Source: Euglena gracilis (Eukaryota > Euglenida > Euglenophyceae > Euglenales). Taken from it: a DNA stretch of 64,000 nt. Where the stretch lies: assembly GCA_039621445.1 (NCBI GenBank), contig CP154954.1, positions 71,142,150 through 71,206,149 of the forward strand, read 5' to 3'. Of the stretch, positions 36,301 to 45,300 are shown piece by piece (the stretch's first letter is position 1; each line of letters starts with the position of its first letter). Under the pieces are notes generated by a model. That model was given only the letters and a program-made list of their open reading frames with translations, made no database searches and was not told where the DNA came from. A program made the position numbers and the translations under genes.

Positions 36301-39300
36301 AAGGGACCCAAAATAAAAAGTGCCAAAAAGTGTCCAAAAGGGTTTGTAGACAGGTGGCAATCATATTTGAGCAGTTTTTGGGTGGTCTTGGGCCAAAAAT
36401 TGGGGTGTTTTGAGGAACAATTTTCTTTTGGCCAATTTTGGAGAATTTCTGAAATAGAATACCACGCAGCATGGCAGAAATCTAAGGCCATCTGCTGAAA
36501 GCCCTTGAGAAGAGCTTTCAATCGATGGGCAACATGGCAGCTGAAAAATGGAATTCCAGATATGCAAATGGGGTCCGAAAAATGCGGAAAAATGCGATCG
36601 CTGATTTTGAGAGCGCTTTGCAATCTGGCTGAGTTCTGTGGGTACCAAGCGAAAGGTGTTGGCGAGACCTTTCGTTTGATATGCAATATGCAACCTGGGC
36701 TGTGGGATTTGACAAATTAGGATGTCAAATTTTGGAATACACGATCGCTGAAAATAAGCGCTGTGTGCATAATGACCGAATTCTGTGGCCATCTGTCGAA
36801 AGCCCTTGAGAAGAGCTTTCGATTGATGGGTAACATGGCTTCATAAGTGTGGAATCTGCCATTTTTGACCGGCGGCCCATTTGGGCCAAAATCGCCCAAA
36901 ACTTCCCCAAACATGGGTATTTTGGGCGAAATTGGCCGTGATTTCTTAACCCCCGGTTCGGGCATGAAACCGGAGCCCCCTAGCCACGGTTTCAAAACTG
37001 TGTCCCAGACGCCGTTTGGTTGGTTGGTTTGGGCCTGGGACGCTGCCGGTTAGGGCAACCGAACCGGCGTCCCAGGCACAGGTTTCACGCCCGAACCGGC
37101 GTCTGGGACACAGTTCTCGATATAGTTCGTGCCACTTTGGCAAATTTGACCCAGTATTTTTTGTCTCGGTGTCCCCCGTTTTTTTTGAACCAGCATTTTT
37201 GGGCCGTCGGGTTCACGACAGAACCAGCGTTCCCAACCTTCGGTCAAAGGACACAACCCAAGACGAATAATGTTACCCCACTTTGGTTTTGGCCAAATTC
37301 CGATGATCGCGTGCATACCTCTGGCTGAGTCTATCGTTTAGGTGCAAACTCATCGAAAGGTCTTTTCAACAAACGCCCAGCTGTGTTCATGAGATTCTTT
37401 TTACGCTGCATGTCACTCTTGCCATGCCCCCCCCCCACCCCGACAATGTCCCATACCCAGCCGGCCAGTCCTAAAGGAATTTTATTGACCCCGGCATTTA
37501 ATTCAAGCAAGTGTCTTTAACAATCTGTTTCACATGCCCCCCACTATTCATTGACAATGGAAACCCAGATTTAATGGGGACGCGGGGGGGACGCGGGGGG
37601 GACGCGGGGGAGACACCTCCCTAATTTCACAATTTTGACATGAAACCCTCAAGTCGTCGATCTGAAGAAAAAAATTGTTTCTGTAAGATTCATTGTGTTT
37701 CTGTAAGATTCTTCTCGAACCAAACAGCACCGAAAATTACCACAATTTTTCAGTGTGATTTTGGCCGATGTGCCGATTGCGACATAATGGGCATTTTTTT
37801 TTTTAAAAAAAGCAACATGTTTTTTTTGAAAAAATTGTTAAAAAAACAGACAAGCCCACCAGGATCGCAAGCGTGTCTCTCGCTGTGTGCAATGTTGGGG
37901 TACCAAATTGTCCCTCGATTGAAAGCTTTTCGACAGACGACCACTGGTGGCCGTGGGGTTTTTCACCACTTTAAGGTACTCTTGTTTCAAAACAACACAA
38001 AAATTAGATACTCGACCGAGTGGTCCTCAAATGGCACATTTCATTGTACTACCACCTCCCCCCCCATAATTGAGAATGGAAAAGTTCCCTAGGATCCCCT
38101 TTTTCTCAATTATGGGGGGGGTACTCTCAATATCAATCGGGCATATATGACCTTTTTTGACCATTTTTTGGCAGCAAAAAAAACGAAAAATTTTCCAAAA
38201 AATTTATCCGGCCGGCCATTCTCAATTATGGGGGGCCCCGGGGCGTTTTCTCAATTATGGGGGGGGGGGTGGTTTATGGTAAAACAGTCAAAACAGAACC
38301 TCCATGACAAATTTGGGTCATTTTCGGACACTTTTAATGACAATATAAAAATACACAATATAATTATTATAAGAAAAATCGGGGTTCAATCACGATTCCT
38401 GGTGCGGAAACGGGGGGCGCCTTCGGCGCCCCCCGTTTCCGCACACCGGGAATCGTGATTGAACCCCGATTTTGGCTTAAAAACGTTACCCAAATTCACG
38501 GGCTTCCCCACAGTAGCCTAGCGGTTCCTAACGAGATCCCTATCGGAGTGCCAGACGGTAGACTGGGGGGGGGGTCCTGGGTGGTCGGCCGACTAGTCGG
38601 CCGACCACCCAACTGGTCGGCCGACTAGGCCTGGTCGGCAGCTAGTCGGCGAGACGGGGGGGGGGGGTCTTGGGTGGTCGGCCGACTACCACCCCCCCCC
38701 CATATTGTCCCAACCACCTTCCCACTGGGACCCCAAATGGACAATATGGGGGGGGGACAATATGGGGGTACCAAAGGAAATTTCATTGGCCGAGCCAAAA
38801 AAAACCCCCGTCGGCCGGGCCGAGGGACAATATGGGGGGGGGGGGGTGGTAGTCGGCCGACTAGTCGGCCGACCACCCACTCTAATGTAGTTACGGGCCA
38901 GTTTCGCCGACTTCTAAGCCCCCCCCCCTGAAAATTTTTTTTGTCCAAATCACCCCAAAACCAGTCAAAACCCACCCAAATGGCTCCAGAACCCCCCAAT
39001 CGGGGGTGAATATGCAAAAAACTGGGGGCAAAATGTCCATTTTGGGCCACTTTTGGCAAAAGAACACCTCTCCCCGGAGATCAGGCAGTAGACTTTGGTC
39101 ATTTTGAACCCCCTCCCCCCCCCCCCTATGGTGAAGTTCACCGTTTGAAAGTTCACCGGGGGGTCCCGGACCCCCTCCCCCCCCCTCTGCCTAACCCATC
39201 GGTGAACTTCACCGTTGAAGTTCACCAAGAGAGTACTTTTTTGGCCAAAAATGGCCAAAAATGGCATTTTGGGCAAGTTTTCGGAAATTTCGATAAAATT

Positions 39301-42300
39301 CCATGAAGCATCAACCTCAAAATGACCATTTTGAGAGGAAAGGAGCAAAATTTTACCCATGAAAATTTCACCCCCAACCATCAAAACGGTGAAGTTCACT
39401 GGTGAACTTCACCATCGAACGTCCCCCCCCCCCTCCCCCCCGGTGAATGTTCACCGGTGAACTTCACCGGGGGGGGTCCACAGCCCCCCCCCACCCCTGC
39501 CTAACCTCCCCCGTTGTATATAAGTCAATATAAATCAAATTTTGCACAAAAAGGACTTAGCCCTCCAAGTATATTGCCAACATAGAAGGGATTTTGTTAC
39601 CTGGGGGGGGGGTGCGGGGGGGGCGGAGCCCCCCCCCCCCGCCTATGCCAAAGTGAGCCACAAAAACGACTTAACCCCGGAGTATGTTGCCAACATAGAA
39701 GGGATTTTGTTTTTTGAGGGCGGGGGTGCGGGGGGGGGAGCCCCCCCCCCCCCCGCCTATGCCCAAGTGAGGCACAAAAACGACCTAACCCCCGAGTATG
39801 TTTCCAACAAAGAAGGGAATTTTGTATTTTAGGGGGGGGGGGCGGGGGGGGGGGGGGGCGGAGCCCCCCCCGCCTATGCCAAAGTGAGCCACAAAATTTT
39901 TTGGAAATACCCCCTTGTGTGTGCAAGGCAAGGATGGCCAAAACGCGCCCCCCCAACAAACTCCCTTTGTGCTAACTTAGTCGGCCTACGGCCTCCTCCG
40001 GGGGGGGCTGCCGCCCCCCCCGGACCCCCCCGCCTAAAATAACAATACCCCCTTGTGTGTGCAAGCCAAGGATGGCCAAAACGCGCCCCCCAGCAAACTC
40101 CCTTTGTGCTAACTTAGTCGGCCTACGGCCTCCTCCGGGGGGGGCTGCCCCCCCCGGACCCCCCCCGCTAAGATAACAAAATACCCTTGTGTGTGCAAGG
40201 CAAGGATGGCCAAAACGCACCCACCAAAAAACTCCCTTTGTGAGAACTTAGTATGCCTAAGGCCTCCTCCGGGGGGGGCGGCCGCCCCCCCCGGACCCCC
40301 CCCCCGCCTAAAATAACAATATCCCCTTGTGTGTGCAAGGCAACGATGGCCAAAACGCGCCCCCCCCCCACAAAATCCTTTTCTGTGCACCCAGGTAGGT
40401 AAAATAGCCCATCTGTATGTTCCACAGGGTTTGGCCAAGGGTTTTTATGCTTCTGAAGTGGAAAACAATGGAGGTCGTTTCTACCGACCATATGGTCGGC
40501 CCGACCTCCAAATGGTCGGGCCGACCATAATGGTCGGTAACAAACAGGTCGGGCCGACCATGGTCGGCCCGACCTTTACCGACCTATAGTCAAAATTCCT
40601 TTGAAAATTTTGAAAAAGGGGGGGGGGTAATGCGGTTGATTGGCTAGTCGGCCCGACCTCCAGTGGTCGGCCCGACCTAGGTCGGCCCGACCATGGTCGG
40701 GCCGACCAATGGTCGGGCCGACCTAGGTCGGTACGACCTCCAGGATCGTCATAGCCAATTATCCGCCCGGGGCCAAACGACTTAGCCCCCGAGTATGATG
40801 CCAACATAGAAGGGATTTTGTGATCTGAGGCTCGGATGGGGGTGGAGGGGGAGTTTTCAGCCTGTCGTGATGCAGAATGCTTGCATTTCTAAAGGATTTT
40901 CATGTAATCCCTGTTTCGTCATTGGTTTTTAACCCCTCCGGACCCCATAAAGGGCCCACCGACCCCCCACCGACCAAAGATTTCCATCTGAGGGTGTTCC
41001 TGTTGGTGTAAGGCACTTATTTGGACCCATCCGGACCATTTCCGGGTGGTTTGGACCCGCCACAGACCATTTTTATGACCACCGACTAGCCACCGACTAG
41101 TTTGCATGCAATTTCCTTCATAAAAAGTCGGCGAGACTGGCCCGTAACTACATTAGAGTTGGTGGTCGGCCGACTAATCCGCCGACCACCCAGGACCCCC
41201 CCCCCCCGTCTCGCCGACTAGCTGCCGACCAGGCCTAGTCGGCCGACCAATTGGGTGGTCGGCCGACTAGTCGGCCGACCACCCAGGACCCCCCCCCCCC
41301 AACAGTCTACCGCCTAGAGCCCCCTATCGGCCAAAAATCTCGTTTTTAGCATTCACTAGTGAACTTTGGGCATTCCCTAGTGCGCTATAGCGCACTAGTG
41401 AATGGCCACTTTTGATCACTAGTCCCAAGTGTGCACTAGTGAACATATCACTAGTGCGCACATGTTCACTAATGATTGGAATCCGAATTTTTTTATGTTT
41501 TATTACCCTGCAATCTTTTTCCCTCACAGTCCAATGAAGCGTTTTGCCAACATGATGGAAGCTCAGATGCCCCGCCCCCCCTAACGCAGATGATTTTTTG
41601 ACTGTTTTACGTGGTGCTGGGTCCCTAGGAGCCACAGTAGTGGATGCCCTTTTGGGCTCCCTCCCCACCGGTGGTGAAAATGAAGACCTAGGCCCCAAGA
41701 ACCATGCTGCGTTGAAATGTTTTTTGGAGTACATTGATGTTTGCAACCGGCATGGCGTTGTTTTTGCCTCTTTGGACGAAGTTTTGGTGGGATGGGCCAG
41801 ATGGTGCATTAAACCGGCGTTTGAGACGCCGGGTTCAGGACAGAACCGGCGTCCCCCCCCACGGGTTTTCCGGACGCCGGTTCTGTCCTAAAACCCGGCG
41901 TTAGGAACGCCGGTTCTGTCCAAAACCCGGCGTCCGGTTTGGGACAGTATTTTGTGTAAAAAAGTGTGCCAATGTGACCCCAGAAACAAAAATCTCCTTG
42001 GATGAAAGGGGATAAAAGGCACAATTGCTGAGTGCAAAATATCATGGATGACTGACGGCAAGCGTTTTGCAGTTTCTGAGGTGGGGGGGGGAGGATTGCT
42101 AGGCATACCGGTTGCTACAGCTGCACTGATTACAGGGCAAAACATATTGCCGGCAAGGAGACACATTACAGAAATTTTGGCTGGACCCCACTGGTTTTTT
42201 TCAGAAGTACGGTTGGGAATTTTGGGTGGACCCCCCCCCCTGGGTTTTTTCAGACATACGGCAGGGAAATTTTGGCTGGACCCGCCCTGGGTTATTTCAA

Positions 42301-45300
42301 AAATTCGGTTTAATGTTGACTGCCCACCCCTGGGTTTTTTCTTAGAATTACGGTTGGGAAATGTTGGCTGGACCCCCCTGGGTTTTTTCGGACGGAACCG
42401 GCGTCCGGGACGCCGGGTTCAGGACAGAACCGGCGTCCGCCACCCCTTTTTTGTAGTAGATGCTCGCGAACTTTTTAAAACGCAGCAGGAAGCCGATGCC
42501 TGGGTCAAAACAAGGCAGGAGAAGGCTGGAAAAGATGGCCGCCTTCGATCTATGCCAGTGTCCAGTTTTCGGACATATGTAAATGCTGTGAGCAACATTT
42601 ACAAGGCACTGGCTCCCGTTTTTGCCATCATCGTACCCTCATCTGCAAGCCAGTTCCCGCAATTCAAAAGGCGTGGGTTTGTTCAGGTTGCCGTTGAGTT
42701 CTGCTGTTTGTTGTCCCATTAACCATGCCAAGAATGGCATCGCGAGCATGTGTCACGCACTGAAATTTCCTTCGCCGTGCCAATTCAGCCATTTGCATTG
42801 CCTTTCTTGCTTATGACATGTTGAGGTCGGCCTCCTGTTCCAATTACATTGTCGAAATTTCAGAATTTTTTTGGTCCACGATTCCTCGGTGAGCACCCGT
42901 GAATGATTCACTAGTGCGCAGGTTGAATGGTCCACTAGTGAACCATTCACTACTGCCGTACTGTTCACTAGTGAATGGACCCCGATTCCTCACGTGGGGA
43001 AGCCCGTGAATGGTTAACGTGTTTAACAATAGGTAATTGATGACAGAACCAGGGAACACCGGTTTTCGGAAATTTCGATAAAATTCCATGAACCATCAAC
43101 TTCAAAATCATCATTTTGACAAGAACCGGTGAACGTTCACTGATGAAGTTCACCGGGGGTCCGCCCCCCCCCCCCCCGCACTAGCCTCCGAGGATGGAAT
43201 GGGGGTGGTTCGGGTCACGGGGGGGGGGATCACAGGGGGGGGGGGTCACGGGGGGAACACCACAATTTTGGTGGCAAAATTAGGAATCACCGAGCCGGAA
43301 TTTTTGGAGAAAATTACACAAAATAGGAATCCCCACACCTGAAATCAGGATTTTGACACCAAATTAGGAATCACCTAGCCCAAATTTGAAAAATTTACGC
43401 CTCAAAATTAAGAATCTGCTTGAGAATTTTATCAAATAAGGCATCACCGGCCAAATTTTTCCGCACAAAATTTCGCCAAAAAGGGTCCTTGTTCGGGTCA
43501 CGGGGGGGGGTCACGGGGGGAACACCCCCAATAATCCCAATATTTTTATTTCTATCCCAACATTTACCCTCACCCCCCCTGGCTAATGGCCGGGCTCCTT
43601 CGGACCGGGGACAATTGGGGGGGTAACCCCAGCCAACGGGAGCCAATTAGGGGGGGGGGGGGGCAATTAGGGGGGGTGAGGGCTCCGAGCGAGAAATTGG
43701 TGATGTACTTTTTGGTGGTCGCTACCGACCATGGTCGCTGGCGACCATTTTCTAGCGACCAGTCGCTAGAGACCATTGGTGGTCGGGCCGACTAGTCGGC
43801 CCGACCACCAATATTTTAAGTCCACCCCCCCCCCTCTAAAAAAGTTTTCAAGCCCCCCCCTCCCTCCAAAAAAATAATTCAAATATGAAGGAAAATTACT
43901 CGAAACCCACCCAAATGCCTTCAGAAACCCCCATTGGGGGGTCCATTTGCAAAAAATTTTGGGTAATATCTTCTTTTTGCGCCAGTTCTGTGAAACTTGG
44001 TTTGTCCAGGAGTTAAGGAGCATGATTCGGCCATCCTTGCCTTGCACACACAACCCCCCGGAGGAGGCCGTAGGCCGACTAAGTTCGCATATCGGGGTTC
44101 CTTCGGGAGCGCGATTTGGCCCTCCTTATTTTGCACACACAAGGGGATTTTGCTATTTTGGGCGGGGGGGTCCGGGGGGGGGGGGGCAGCAGCCCCCCCC
44201 CCCCCCCCGGAGGAGGCCATAGGCCGACTAAGTTCGCGTATCGGGGTTCCTTCAAACGCCCGAAGGAACCCCGATATGCGAACTCAGTCGGCCTACGGCC
44301 TCCTCCGGGGGGGGGGGGGCTGCCGCCCCCCCCCCCGGACCCCCCCCGCCCAAAATAGCAAAATCCCCTTGTGTGTGCAAAATAAGGAGGGCCAAATCGC
44401 TCTCCCGAATGAACTTCGATATGCGAACTTAGTCGACCTGCGGCCTCCTCCGGGGGGGGGGGCAAAATTCCCTTAGGCAAGGATGGCCGAATCGTGCTCC
44501 CACTCCTGGACAAAGACAAGTTTCACAGAACTGGCGCAAAAAGAAGATAACACCCAAATTTTTTTGCAAATGGACCCCCGAATGGGGGTTTCTGAAGGCA
44601 TTTGGGTGGGTTTCGAGTCATTTTCCTTCATATTTGAATGAATTTTTTTACAGGGGGGGGGGGGGCTTAAAACCTTTTTTTAGAGGGGGGGGTGGACTTA
44701 AAATTGGTGGTCGGGCCGACTAGTCGGCCCGACCACCAATGGTCGCTACCAGTAGATCATCACCAACGGTTGGTAGCGACTAGTCGCTACCGACCACCAA
44801 AAAGTCCATCACCAATTTCCCGCAATGAGCCGGGGGTGAGGGTATTATTTTATTCAAATTTGAAGATTTAAGACTCTTTACGTCTCGAAATCGGCCCAAA
44901 CACGGTTTCAAGGGGGGTGGGACACTGGGGGCACGGGGATCACACCCCCAGTGAGACCAAATTTCCCTTGATCGCAAGGATGAACTTGAAATGAGTCAAA
45001 ATGTTTCAAAAACACAAAATTTTTGGTCAAAGCCGGAAAGGATGTGTAAAATCAATGATTTTGGTCACTTTTCATTGACAACTTTCTTTTTGAAAAGCAT
45101 TTTGCCTGGACATATGGTCCAGATGAAAATAGGCCAAGGGGGGGTCGGCACGCCGTGGCGAGGGGTCCGGCTAGGGGGGGGGGGTTTGGCGTGGCGAGGG
45201 GGTCCCGGATGGGGGGGGGAGGGGTGCGTGGGGGTTTGCCAAGAAAATTTTCTTTGGCGGGCCTGACATGGCGTGGCGAGGGGGTCTGAAAAGGGGGGGG

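Noticed and set aside
39540-44480. CRISPR-like regular repeats
   Set aside because: Units are 115-140 bp, contain G/C runs and are adjacent without unique spacers of constant size; the host is eukaryotic.
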